Position numbers and translations under genes: made by a program. A stretch of DNA of 64,000 nucleotides from Cryptomeria japonica. Taxonomy: Eukaryota > Streptophyta > Pinopsida > Cupressales > Cupressaceae. The notes beneath the pieces were generated by a model. It made no database searches. It had not been told where the DNA came from and saw only the letters and a list, made by a program, of their open reading frames with translations. The first letter of the stretch is position 1, and the number at the start of each line of letters is the position of its first letter. Location: the NCBI RefSeq assembly GCF_030272615.1, contig NC_081412.1, positions 667,993,852-668,057,851 of the forward strand, in the 5' to 3' direction. This document shows positions 1 to 11,036 of this stretch, one piece after another.

Positions 1-391
1 TCCAATTGTAGTCAGTGTGACTCCCATTTTTGTGATTGAGTAGTGAGCTCTAGGCAATTGGCCTTTCTGCATGTACAGACTCCATATTGTACACACATAC
101 TATCTGTAGTAGTATCATTTGATTGTGGGTAAGGTTTCTCATCGTGGTTTTTCCCCTTACAAGGTTTCCACATACAAATATCTATGTTATGTGTTGTGGA
201 TATTATTTGTCTTTTTGTTTCATGCATTAAACTTTATCGGTACTACAATTAACTATTAAAACTATTTACCGGCATAAAGTTTGGTTTACCGGTATTATGC
301 ATTAAGTTTGGTTAAGTTAGTTTTGGGTTTGAAATTCATTGACAACTGATTCACCCCCGCCCCCCCTCTCAGTTGTCTCCGGGACCTAACA
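1..391 (+). repeat. Element A 5' LTR, 3' part
   Basis: Matches positions 5586-5975 closely and ends in CCTAACA just before the primer binding site. It holds the C-rich segment that ends most copia LTRs in this window (GATTCACCCCC then CTCTCAG) and the CGTGGTTTTTCCCC motif. The upstream part is cut off by the window edge. Confidence 0.92.
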
Positions 392-393
392 AT

Positions 394-405
394 TGGTATC
401 AGAGC
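394..405 (+). promoter_or_regulatory. Element A primer binding site (tRNA-iMet)
   Basis: TGGTATCAGAGC lies three bases downstream of the LTR end. It complements the 3' end of plant initiator methionine tRNA, the usual copia primer. Confidence 0.92.
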
Positions 406-447
406 AAGGTCCTCTTTTGAAGAAGTTTAACAGATTGAGAAGATCCT

Positions 448-1572
448 ATGTCTACTAACTATTTTAGGAAGGGTAGTCTGAAACCTGGTGGAACTAACTA
501 TGGTATATTGAAGATCAGAATGGAGACACATCTAAATTGCATTGGAAAGGACATATGGGATGTTACAAAGAATTGCTATGTTGGTCCTACTCAAGGTCAA
601 CCAAATCCACCAACCTTGGCTAAAGATGAGGAGAATGATTGCAAAGCAAGAGAAGCACTTTTGAGCACATTGTCAGATCAGCAAATCACGGGATTAGCAG
701 ACCGATCTACTACTAAAGCTATTTGGGAAAAATTGGAAACATTGAATGAAGGTGATACCATAGTCAAAATTGCAAAGTGGGAATGCTTCCGGGTCAGGTA
801 TGAAAATCTGAAAATGGAAGAAGATGAAAGCATTTCTGCTTTTATGGAAAGAGTAAATGAAATTGTTTTGGGTATACAATGTTGTGGAGGATCTTTAAGT
901 GAAGATGAAATTGTTTCTAAATTTTTAAGAGCATTGCCACCGACATATAAAATGAAAGTAACTTCTATAAATGAATTGAGAACAATGCCTAATGCTTCAG
1001 TATCTAGAGATACTTTGGTTGGAAAACTTTCAGCTTTTGAACTTGAGAAATTTGGTCCTATTGCTACAATTAAGATAGATTTAGCTTTCAAGGCATCATC
1101 ATCATCTGTAGCTTCATCATCATCATTTGAAAAATCTGATTGGAAAGCATTTTATGCAAGAGAACTTGAAGAAATCAAAAAAGAGAATGAAGAACAAGAA
1201 GAGCTTGAAGCACTCTTTGCAAGGAAAATGCCTAAAGGTCCAGTTGGAAGTAAGTATGAAGGTAAAGCACCATTTAAATGTTTTAATTGCAATAAAATTG
1301 GTCATATGGAATCTAGGTGTCCTGATAGACATGCAAGATTGAAAGAAGCTAAAAGAACATATAAGCCTAACCCTGAATATCAGAGATACAGATTTAAGAA
1401 GAATAGAGACAAATCTTGTTACTATGCTGATGAAGGAGTTACTAATGATTCTAATGAGGAACTGACAGACAATGGATGGGTTTCTATTGCTATAACAAAA
1501 GATCAACTAGAACCTACTGTTCAACCAATAGAACAGGCCCTGACAGCTAAAATTGAAGATAAGGATGAATGA
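448..1572 (+). pseudogene. Element A gag (copia capsid/nucleocapsid)
   Basis: Structural polyprotein that forms the virus-like particle. The first ATG after the PBS opens a 374-codon frame. The N-terminal half has the copia gag pattern, with YGILKIRMETHL near residues 19-30 and AIWEKLETLNEGD around residue 91. A Lys/Glu-rich segment precedes one intact CCHC knuckle, CFNCNKIGHMESRC, near residue 276. The frame stops with TGA where the homologous position before the protease normally has Trp, so TGG to TGA is likely. Downstream coding continues in the same frame. Family assignment is secure; the gene is nearly intact but cut from pol. Confidence 0.88.
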
Positions 1573-2991
1573 ATCATTGATTTTGGATGTTCACATCATA
1601 TGACTGGTGATAAAAGTAAATTCTTAACGTTTCAGGAATACAATGGAGGTCTAGTAAGATTTGGGGATGATAAAACTTGTTTAATAAAAGGAAAAGGTAC
1701 TATATCTTTTGATGGTAAGAACAATACTGATAATGTTTACTATGTTGAAGTTTTGAAGCATAATCTTTTGAGTGTTGGTGAATTAGTTGAAAAAGGATTT
1801 CAGTTACAAGTCAAGAATTGTAAATGCACAATCATGAATAGAACTAGCTTGGAAATTGCAATTGGTAATCAGACTAGAGGTAATATCTTTCATATGAATA
1901 ACAATGAGAAAGCATGCTTGATTGCACATATTGATGAAAGTTGGTTGTGGCATAAGAGACTTTGTCATTTAAATTTTGATTGCATTGTGAAAATCAGTAC
2001 AACTAAGGCAATAAGGGATTTACCTAAGATTGTTAAACCTCACAATCCGGTATGTAAGGAATGTCAATTTGGAAAGAAATTTAGAGAAACTTTTAAGAGT
2101 ATTCCAAAAATATCCAATAATGTTCTTGACTTAATTCACATTAATTTATGTGGTCTAGCAAGAACTAGAAGTTTACAAGGAGATAGATATTTTATGCTAA
2201 TCATTGATGACTATTCTAGAATGTGTTGGGGTACTGGTAAGAAAATCAAATGTCTGAGATCAAATCAAGGAGGTGAATTCACATCTAAGGAATTTAATAC
2301 ATTATGTGAAGTGAATGGAATTAGGAGACAACTATCAGCACCCCAGACACCCCAGGAGAATGGAGTTGTGGAAAGAAAGAATAGAACTATTCTGGATGCA
2401 ACTAGAAGTATGTTATCAAAAGAAAATCTACCTCATGTATATTGGAGAGAAGTAGTGAGTACAACGGTTTACACATTCAACAAAGTTCACATCAAAGGTG
2501 AAACCAGTAAGACCCCTCATGAACTATGGTTTGGTAATACTCCTACTCTTAAATATTTTAGATTATTTGGAAGTAAATGTTATATTAGAAGAGATGAGTA
2601 TATTGGCAAATTTGATCCTAGAAGTGATGAAGGAATATTTCTTGGTTATTCATCTAAGAGCAAGGCATATAGATGTTTTAATAAGAGATTGCAGAAAATT
2701 GTTGAGAGTGCAAATGTGAAGATTGATGAACAATTTAGAGATAATTCAAGGTACATGGACTCTGAACCAGTAATAGAGATAATATCAAATGAACCTACAA
2801 TGAGTACACCAGTACAAAATGTTGATCCAATCACACCAGCATCATCTGACAATTCCACGGTAAATGAAGAACAACAACAAGTAAAAACACCCCAGTATGT
2901 AAGATTGAATCACTTTGAAAGTCAGATAATTGGGAACAAGTATCAAGGTGCTATGACTAGAGGAAGACTGGCAATGAAGAGGTATGTCTAA
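1573..2991 (+). pseudogene. Element A protease and integrase, damaged
   Basis: Continues the gag frame after the TGA. The protease active site normally reads Asp-Ser/Thr-Gly before CSHHM; here it is Asp-Phe-Gly, so protease activity is doubtful. The integrase zinc domain is present (WHKRLCHL, then CKECQFGKKF). The core shows three defects: the first catalytic Asp is Asn (HINLCG), the second is Asn (RSNQGGEF), and roughly 25-30 residues are missing between DDYSRMCW and KIKCLRS. The third acidic residue, in ENGVVERKNR, remains. The C-terminal GKFDPRSDEGIFLGYS block is intact. A frameshift near 2970-2990 joins it to the RT frame. Confidence 0.88.
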
Positions 2992-2993
2992 TT

Positions 2994-4532
2994 TCTCAAA
3001 TTGAACCAGCATCAGTTAATGAGGCATGTGAAGATAAACATTGGATTAAAGTTATGGAAGATGAATTGGAAGAAATTGAAAAGAATAACACATGGACATT
3101 GGTTTCTCGGCCTAAAGATAAAAATGTAATTGGAACTAAATGGGTAGTCAAAAATAAACTCAATGAAGATGGTAAGGTAATCAGGAACAAAGCAAGATTA
3201 GTGTGTAAGGGATATTCACAGAAAGAAGGAATTGATTACAGTGAAACCTTTGCGCCGGTAGCTAGAATTGAGGCAGTCAAATTATTCTTAGCTTTTGCAG
3301 CACACAAGAACTATAAAGTATATCAAATGGATGTTAAATGTGCATTTATGAATGATGATCTTGAAGAGGAAGTTTACATTGAACAATCGGATGGATTTTC
3401 ATTAACAAATGACAAAGATATGGTTTGCAGGTTAAAGAAATCTTTGTATGGACTAAAGCAAGCTCCTAGAGCTTGGTAAGCTAGATTGGACAAATATCTA
3501 TTGAAGATTGGTTACACTAAAGGTAATGCTGATAGAAACTTATATTACAAAGTGACTAATGATGACATCTTGGTTATAGAAGTTTTTGTTGATGATATTG
3601 TTTTTGGAGGAGAAGATGGATTGAGTAAAGACTTTTCTAATAAGATGCAGGAAGAATTTGAAATGTCTATGATTAGGGAGATAAAATTCTTTTTAGGATT
3701 GCAGATTTCACAAACTGATAAAGGTATATTCATATGTCAATCAAAGTACTTGAAGGAATTACTAAAGAAATTTGGCATGGAAAACTCTAAACTGGTAAGT
3801 ACAGCTATGACTACAACTAATAAACTATCATTGAAGGATGAATCAACACCTGTTAATCCGACAAGATACAAGTGTATGATAGGAGGTTTACTGTATTTGA
3901 CATAAACAAGACCTGATATTATGAATGTAGCATGTATTGTTTCAAGATTTTAGAGTAATCCTAAAGAAAATCATGAATCAGTAGTAAAAAGGATTTTTCG
4001 GTATCTACAAGGCACAACAAATCTTGGTTTATGATATCCTAAAGATGAAAATTTTGATTTATGTGCATACACAGATGCAAATTGGGCAATAGATGTAGAT
4101 GTCAGAAAGAGAACCACCGGCGAAGAATTATTTCTTGGTAGCAGATTGATTTCTTGGTTGAACAAGAAACAGAGTTGCACATCTTTATCAACAGTAGAAT
4201 CAGAATATGTTGCAGCAACAACTAATTGTACTCAGGTATTGTGGATTAAGCAAATGTTGAAGGATATAAAGGTAAAATGTAAAGAACCTATAACTATTTA
4301 CTGTGATAATATGGAAACAATTGATATATCTAAGAATCTGGTATTTCACTCAAAAACTAAATATGTTTCTATCAAATTCAATTTTCTGAAAGAGAATGTT
4401 GAAGCAAAAGAAGTGAAACTGGTTTATGTGAATACTAAAGAGCATATTGCAAATATTTTTACTGCCTTTGCCTAAGGAAACTTTTGAATATCTCAGAGAG
4501 TAGCTTGGGGTTATACCTCCACCAGTAGAGAC
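2994..4532 (+). pseudogene. Element A reverse transcriptase and RNase H, damaged
   Basis: Copia RT in a different frame from integrase. [49 protein letters not shown] and the catalytic FVDDIVFG are all visible, so the active site itself is intact. In-frame stops follow PRAW, IGGLLYLT, CIVSRF and TTNLGL; the last looks like Trp to TGA. RNase H carries AYTDANWA, STVESEYVA and a KTKY block. A small frameshift near 4460 ends the frame early; the usual terminal block (LPKETFEYLRE, GVIPPP) is readable to about 4530. Family assignment is certain. Confidence 0.9.
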
Positions 4533-4905
4533 CTAGACAATTGATGATTGTCATCAAACCAACAGAATTAATAGAGAAACTTTTTTTCCGGCTTTGATGA
4601 GGAGAGCTACTTCTCAGGGGGAGTAGTTGGATAAATTGGATAAGTTGGTATTTTGTAATAAATGTTTGAATCTAGTTTTGTATTGCTTTGGCATTTGATG
4701 TCAAAGGGGAAGAGATATCTATGGAAAAAATACATCATCTTTGTGAGAGAGATTATTCATTAGGGGAGAGCCTATTACTCTTTGTATCTGTATTTTGATT
4801 TCTGGTTAATGATATCTTTTGGAGATTGTTGGTTTTTGGCATTTCTGATTTGCCACTTAGATGGTTTTTCCATCTTGTGTTGCCATCAATGCCAAAGGGG
4901 GAGAT
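4533..4905 (+). other. Element A 3' non-coding region with polypurine tracts
   Basis: No coding sequence. It contains TCAGGGGGAGTAG at 4613-4628 and, directly before the LTR, GCCAAAGGGGGAGA (4891-4904), the polypurine tract that would prime plus-strand synthesis. Two purine tracts in one 3' region recall the multiple tracts described for Sirevirus-type copia elements. Confidence 0.82.
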
Positions 4906-5975
4906 TGTTGGTATTTTGGATGTGTTGCACCGGTTTTGTCATTGATGTCAACACTTGTCAACACTTATCAGCACTTGGAGATTCTTGGTTATGATCATCA
5001 GCATGTTCAATGACTTATGAACAGTCACTGGTAGTTGGTTCACCAACAGGTTATATTGTTCACCGGCACTAAGGATGACTTGGAGATCACTTGGTTATGT
5101 CGAAGACATTATTTGGTAACTTTGTTTTGGTGATTTGGTAATTGGTCTAATCGGGTTTGCATATTTGTTGTTACCGGCAAATAGGTCAGGGTTATGTACC
5201 GACAAGCATTATCCATTCGAGATCAGCACGACACATTATGAAGATGATTTGTTATTATTGTAAATGCATTGAGCTGACATAATGCATCGCATATTGATTT
5301 ATTTACAATTGATTTTATTGTAATATCTTTAGTGAGCTGACCTACTCATTTGGTCTTAGGTTTTGGTATATATGTAAGATCTCATTTGTGAGATTGATAT
5401 ACATGGATATGGGAATGTAATAAGTGGTAGAGCATAAGGTATATGCGAATATAAGAAGAGCTATACACATAGAAATCATTCAATATTCAAGGAGGTTTTG
5501 AAGAAGACAAATCAGAGCTTAACCGGTACTGAATCCAGCATATGAAGATGCTATTTTGAGTAGTACATTATCATTGGATTTAACCATCCAATTGTAGTTA
5601 TTGTGACTCCCATTTTTTGTGATTGAGCAGTGAGCTCTAGGCAGTTGGCCTTTTTGCATGTGTAGACTCCATATTGTACACACATACTATCTGTAGTAGT
5701 ATCATCTAATTGTGGGTAAGGTTTCCCACCGTGGTTTTTCCCCTTACAGGGTTTCCACGTACAAATATCTGTGTTATGTGTTGTGGATGTTATTTGTCTT
5801 TCTATTTCATGCATTAAAATTTACTAGTAGTGCAATTAACTATTAAAACTGTTTACCGACATAAAGTTTGGTTTACCAGTATTATGGATTAAGTTTGGTT
5901 AAGTTAGTTTTGGGTTTGAAATTCATTGACAACTGATTCACCCCCCCTCCTCTCAGTTGTCTTCGAGACCTAACA
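4906..5975 (+). repeat. Element A 3' LTR (1,070 bp)
   Basis: Begins TGTTGG directly after the polypurine tract and ends CCTAACA. It has several ACCGG words, the CGTGGTTTTTCCCC motif near 5730 and the C-rich end. The sequence that follows, from ATAGT, belongs to element B. Confidence 0.9.
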
Positions 5976-6542
5976 ATAGTTGTGATATGTAATGTAATAT
6001 TGTGTGAGTGAGATCTTGATCGACATATTGTGAATGTAATGATCTGTAGCCAGTCTTGTTTATTTGTGGAGAGGATTGGAAAGCAAATTAGGTTACTATT
6101 AAGGAAGGTTTCAATGTTAACTGGTACAATTAGTGCTTGAACTAAAACTCATCCAGCATACCAGATGCACATTCTGAGTTCATATTTTTTATTGTAAATT
6201 TAGTATTTGATATCTGTAGTCAATGAGGCTCCTTTGTGATGAGCAGTGCGCTCTAGGCAGTGTGCCTTCCTGCATGTGCATGCCCCTCTTGTAATATTTA
6301 TTCATTTGGATAGTGGATAGATATTGTGGGTCATCAATCACACCATGGTTTTTCCTCTTTGAGGTTTTCCATGTATAAATCTCCGTGTTATGGTGTTCAT
6401 CTTTGTGGTTGCATTATTATCACTTGTTGTTATTTTCTTTTATGCATAGTGATTATTGAGTTGTTTTGTTAATAAGGTTAAAATTAATCATACCGGTAGA
6501 ACACTGATTCAGCCCCCCTCTCATTGTTCTTGGATTCCAACA
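5976..6542 (+). repeat. Element B 5' LTR, 3' part
   Basis: Has the copia LTR end (ACTGATTCAGCCCCCC, then CCAACA) next to a PBS, and the TGGTTTTTCCTC motif near 6347. The upstream part was displaced by insertion of A. Confidence 0.82.
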
Positions 6543-6544
6543 AT

Positions 6545-6556
6545 TGGTATCAGAGC
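6545..6556 (+). promoter_or_regulatory. Element B primer binding site (tRNA-iMet)
   Basis: TGGTATCAGAGC, two bases after the LTR end at CCAACA. Confidence 0.9.
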
Positions 6557-6610
6557 CTGGTTCCTTGGAATAAGTCTAACAACTTGAGGAAGATCCTGAA
6601 TCCAGAATCC

Positions 6611-7042
6611 ATGGAGATGAGTATATAGAAAGAACTTGAAGTTGCACTTGAAGAATTTGATGTTGAAAGATTGAAGAACATGAAGCTACAAGATGAGTTG
6701 AATTCTGCAAAAGAATTCATCCTTATCCTGGAAGAGAGTTTGTCATCTGCTCAAGACAAAAGGAAGGAACTCTTACAAATTCAGGATGAGGAAGAGAAGA
6801 ATGCCTTTAAGAAACTATGTTAGAAGCTGAGTCAGGAGAATGGTGTCATGAAGAATGAAATGCAAGCCCTATCCATGAGGATGTCCAAGGAGATTGAAGA
6901 TCGGAAGAAGAATGAAGAAAATATTGCCAAATCTCTAAAAGATAGATTTGAAGAATGCATTAGGTTGGCACATAAGAATGATGTGTTGAGAACTGAATTA
7001 GTGCAATCTCAGAACAATGAGCAAGAGTTGGAAAGAATGATG
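6611..7042 (+). pseudogene. Element B ORF1, 5' part (gag-like coiled coil)
   Basis: The ATG at 6611 opens a frame rich in Glu, Lys and Leu with heptad-like spacing, predicted coiled coil almost throughout, as in the middle of Sirevirus-type gag. In-frame stops occur six codons in (TAG) and near 6822. Element C is inserted at 7042/7043; the same frame resumes at 22726. No capsid-like N-terminal domain precedes it, so it corresponds to the C-terminal part of a copia gag. The role is presumably RNA or particle binding, inferred from the knuckles in the second part. Confidence 0.72.
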
Positions 7043-8227
7043 TGTTGGCATTTTTGATGATTATGTTGTGATTGTCATTGATGGACACACACTTGCTTTA
7101 AGATCACTTTTTATATGTATGAGTTATGCTCAACCGGTATTCGTTCCAAACCAGTATTATGTAGTAGTCTTTAGACTATCGATGTTTTGCAAAAAGTGTT
7201 TACCGGTCTCAAGTGGTATGAAGACCTCAAGTGGTCCAAGGATCTCAAGCGGAGCAAAGAAACTAAAGCGGTAGTTATCATATTCTTAGTCTTCATTTGT
7301 TTACTAACCGGTAATCAATAAAGTTGCATAAACCGGTAATACTCTGTGATGAGTTACCAAATGGTAATCAGTAAAGTTGTATGAACTGGTAATACTCTGT
7401 GATGAGTTACCAACCGGTATTTTTGTGATGAGTTACCATCCACCGGCTCTTTGATAGTGATTTTGTGCCATGTTACCAAATGAGTCTAGATACACTAAAC
7501 CTAGGAACTTGCAATGTAATCCTATTTGACCGACATGAAATCAGATTCCTTTTTAAGGACATCATGTCTAGGGTTTTAGTTATTTTTAGGGTTTAAGGTG
7601 ATTGTTGAGGTCATTGCATGTGCGATTACAGAAGAAGAATAGGTCTATGTGAAGAAACAAAGTGTGGAGATATTGAAGACTAAAGTAATGCTGAAATGCA
7701 TTAATAATGAGCTATCAAGTATCTAATCAAGCATACTGTGCTAGTATTTAGATCACTCACTTGTTGATTACTCACATCTTTGGCAAGTATTGAAACCCTT
7801 AACTGGGTAGGCTTGGCAGAGCCTTTGTAAATCCTCTAACAAGGTGGTTCACAATTGTGGATCAGAAATCCTCTCACAAGGTAGTCTTTAATCAAACTTA
7901 TCTCCTAACAGAGATTGAGATTCCTAATAGGATCTGTTCTGGTGAAGAACATTGTATGACCTTAACCAGCCTGGTTACTATTCTGCAGATAGTTACTTGT
8001 GAGTCTCATCTCACCGTGGTTTTTCCTATTTGGATTTCTACATCAAAATCTCTTGTGTTATGGTGATTTTGCTTCTGTGGGTGAATGCCTTATTTGCTAT
8101 TTGGTTTTCTTTTGTGTTAACCCGTTTGTTAGTGAAACTGTTATACCGGTTTACTGCTAGCCTGTTTAAGTATTTGAGTTCAATATTTTTTGGTATACTA
8201 ATTCACCCCCCCTCTTAGTATTCATCA
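7043..8227 (+). repeat. Element C 5' LTR (1,185 bp)
   Basis: Starts TGTTGGCATTTTTGATG and ends TATTCATCA, paired with 21563-22720. Rich in CCGGT and ACCGG words (for example near 7133, 7201, 7307, 7332 and 7415). It holds the CACCGTGGTTTTTCC motif near 8012 and the terminal C run before CTCTTAG. Confidence 0.93.
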
Positions 8228-8229
8228 AT

Positions 8230-8241
8230 TGGTATCAGAGC
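8230..8241 (+). promoter_or_regulatory. Element C primer binding site (tRNA-iMet)
   Basis: TGGTATCAGAGC, two bases after the LTR end. Confidence 0.92.
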
Positions 8242-8265
8242 CAACCTTTCTATAAGTCTAACCAC

Positions 8266-9468
8266 TTGGAAAGAGATATGGGGGAATACACTATGAGGGA
8301 ACTTACTCATAGTCTCACTCAAACTGAGCAAGCCTATGACGAACTCAAAGTCAAATATAAGGCCTCTCTGGCAAAAATAAGAGAGCATGCTAAAAAACTG
8401 ATGGATCTAATTGAAAATAGTTCTTCTGATGAAGCGAACATGGAAGCCCTAGTTGAATAAGTTGAAAAACTGAATGAGTGCAATGCCAACCTAAGAAGGG
8501 AACTTGAAGGACTAACTATTAGAATATGTCAAGAGCTTGAGAACCAGAGGAAAGATGAAGATCTGGTAAAAGACAAAGATCATGAGATCTCCAAGCTGAA
8601 GCAAGAGATCAGTGCATTTACCGCTCATCTCCATGAGAGTAAAGTGGAAAAGGAAGAAATGCAAGGTGAACTACACATGGATGTTTCTGAGAATACAATC
8701 TTAAAGGAATCCAATGCTGCTATTTCCAAAGAACTCACTGAGTCAAAGGAAATACTTGCCAAATTCAATAAGAGCATTGTTAAGCTAGAGCAAAAGCTTG
8801 AATCAGCTAAACCGGTAAAGAATACTAATGGACTTGGTTTCTCTAAATATGAGGAAGGTGGGACCTGTGGAACAAAAGATGGAGCATCAAAGAAGCAACT
8901 GACACCAAAGGATAAAGGTAAGCAAAAGTTCAAACCTATTTGCTTTAATTGTCTCAAGGAAGGACACACTGCCAATGTATGTAGAAGTAAGGCTTACAAT
9001 AATTTTCCCTACTTTCTAAACAATAAGCCTAGATCCAATAAATTCAATGGTAATTGTTATGCATGCAACAAGTTTGGGCATAGAGAATTTGAATGCAGGT
9101 CTGTCATGCACAACACCAGAAGGTATCCTCAAAGGAGTCAAGGAGTTTTTCCTAAACCCTCTGGGAACTAGAATCCAAACCGGTTTAATACCTATAATCA
9201 TCAGTCAGGTAGCGGTGGCTATCAAGCAGCAACTGGATGGAGAGAAACCTTTTTGATTTGTCATGATACTGGTCACACTACTACAACATGTAGAATTAAG
9301 AATGGAAACATGAATAATGAACCTTGGAGAGCACCTAGAATGGTTTGCTATCATTGCAACAAACCGAGTCATATAGCAAGATTCTATAGGATGAGAAAGA
9401 ATATATCAGATGATATACCGGTCTCTTCGAAAGGAAAGATTGATGTTGAAACTATTCAAGTGATATGA
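8266..9468 (+). pseudogene. Element C ORF1 (gag-like, coiled coil plus CCHC knuckles)
   Basis: One open frame of about 400 codons with only two stops, after residue 64 and near 9169. Residues 1-180 are a Glu/Lys/Leu coiled coil. NGLGFSKYE near residue 190 matches the GLGF block of Sirevirus-type gag. Four knuckles follow: CFNCLKEGHTANVC and CYACNKFGHREFEC are intact, one lacks its first Cys (FLICHDTGHTTTTC), and the last ends in Tyr instead of Cys (CYHCNKPSHIARFY). The capsid-like N-terminal domain seen in element A is absent. Expected role is nucleic-acid binding in a particle; this is inference. Confidence 0.8.
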
Positions 9469-9997
9469 AGAAAGCATGGAAAAAGAAGCCAGAAGAAGTG
9501 ATTCAAGAAGAACCGGGTTTTGCACCTAGTGTGGAAGTCACTGAACCGACAAACTAAGCATCAGAAAAGCTTTGGGGGAGCAAACGGTGAAATATTTCAA
9601 ACCCTCAGTTTACACTGGTAAAAGACCTTAACCGGTATGTGATACCTGTCAACTGGTAGAAGACTGGAAACAGTAATAGGAAAATTAGGGTTTATGCCCT
9701 AATAGTGGAGCATCTATTGTGGTAGGTGAAGAATTCATTTAAAGGGGTTTTTCAAGTCATTTTTCACTTATCAGTTTGCGAGCGAAGAAGTTTTCGAGTA
9801 CAGAGCGACAAAAGGCAATTTGTCTTGCGATTCAAAGAGATTTAAAAACCTTGAAGGAGAATTAGAAGATAATATCAATCGGTCAAGTGTAGAACTCAAA
9901 GCGATAACTCAGCAACCGAAGGAGTGTGAGGCGAAGTGGAATTTGCAAGCCCTAAATTTTGACTTATGAAGGTAATTTTTGAGTTTCTCTATTTATC
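9469..9997 (+). other. Element C inter-ORF leader
   Basis: About 530 bases without coding potential. It holds a purine tract, GCTTTGGGGGAGC, near 9569 and an A/T-rich block around 9733-9775 (ATTTAAAGG, then TCATTTTTCACTTATC) that resembles the blocks ahead of ORF2 in B and E. It could be an internal promoter or leader for ORF2. Confidence 0.5.
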
Positions 9998-11036
9998 ATG
10001 GCTTCTACATCACACTCTAGTTCTAGTGCATCGGTTGATTCACTAGATTTCATCCAACAAAAGGCAAAATATAATGCCCTATGCCAAATACCCACTGGTG
10101 TTATAGTGGAGTAAGGTATTTCAGATTATATTGATTGCAAAATTTAAGACCTAGCATCTTTAATGATCCATTCTCAGTTAAGCTTATTCTGCGGGAAGGA
10201 CAAGAAGATTAAACTAGAATACATCATCTTAGAAAAGAAGAAGCTTCACAATACAGTCTATTTTCTTGAAGAATTTATAGATGATCACATTCACATCATT
10301 CTAAGAAAAGTGCACAGTGACAAAATGTAGTTAGAGTGGACACACGACATCACATTGGAAGCTATTCATGCTGTCATCAGTTTCTGTAACATTGGAGAAG
10401 TGCCAGCCCTAAGGAAGATCATCAAGACCGAAATGACCAAGCTCACTAGTTTTGTGAGAGACCAACAGGGAATGACCGTCAATACCATTAAGGACAAGCT
10501 GGTCAAATATGCCTGCATGGTGATAGGCTACCAGACATTCTATGCTAGCAGGATCAATTCTATCTCTGCTGCAATAGTAAATTTTGCCTACAGGATGATC
10601 ATGGAAGATGCCTCATTTGACTTATGTACCTGTATGCAAAGGCAACTTCTGGTGAACCTAAAGTCAATTAAACAGGATAATGCCTTGAAATTCAAATTTG
10701 GACAACTATTGGTCGGATTGTTCTTCTACTTCCAAGGCTACTTCCCTGGAGTCGGTGAAATTTAGTGGTCTGCTGACCAACCGGTTACAAAGCAAATCAT
10801 AGAAAGTCTTCAAGCGGTTGGAACTGGTTATCCGAAAGTTCTGAACAAATACTTTGATGAGTTCAGATGCAAAATGAGCCAAAGGGTGAGAATATCAGGT
10901 GATATTGTCAAGAAGTATGAAGAAGACATCTGCTTCACAATCAAAGTTGATGAGTGCATAATGGAGGCGGTTGAGCCTAGAAAGGAAGAAGTTGAGCCTA
11001 TGGGCTATGAGTTGATGTATGAGATTCTAGACAGGT
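9998..11036 (+). pseudogene. Element C ORF2, 5' part (unknown conserved protein)
   Basis: The ATG at 9998 starts the second gene. The frame runs to the E insertion with stops near 10112, 10145, 10328 and 10763, mostly TAG or TAA. Shared with ORF2 of E and B: a HDITLEAIHAVISF-like helix; FKFGQLLVGLFFYF followed by YFPGVG; then VKKYEEDICF, PRKEEVEPMGYE. No enzyme motif is visible, and the short hydrophobic FFYF run is not a convincing membrane segment. A distant relation to the putative plant transposon/envelope-like protein families is possible but unproven. The frame resumes in phase at 19035. Confidence 0.78.

Larger units (their letters stand above)
1..5975 (+). mobile_element. Element A: copia LTR retrotransposon with gag-pol
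   Basis: A copia-order element: LTR, PBS, gag, protease, integrase, RT, RNase H, polypurine tract, LTR. Its left end lies outside the window, so the upstream target-site duplication cannot be seen. The right LTR ends in TAACA and is followed directly by the interior of another LTR (element B), so A is inserted in the 5' LTR of B. The two LTR copies differ at about 30 of 390 aligned positions by hand count, mostly transitions. Stops, frameshifts and a deletion make it non-functional. Confidence 0.93.

Noticed and set aside
678-1506. Minus-strand ORFs opposite the A gag
   Set aside because: Shadows of a conserved copia gag in the sense frame; no independent motif.
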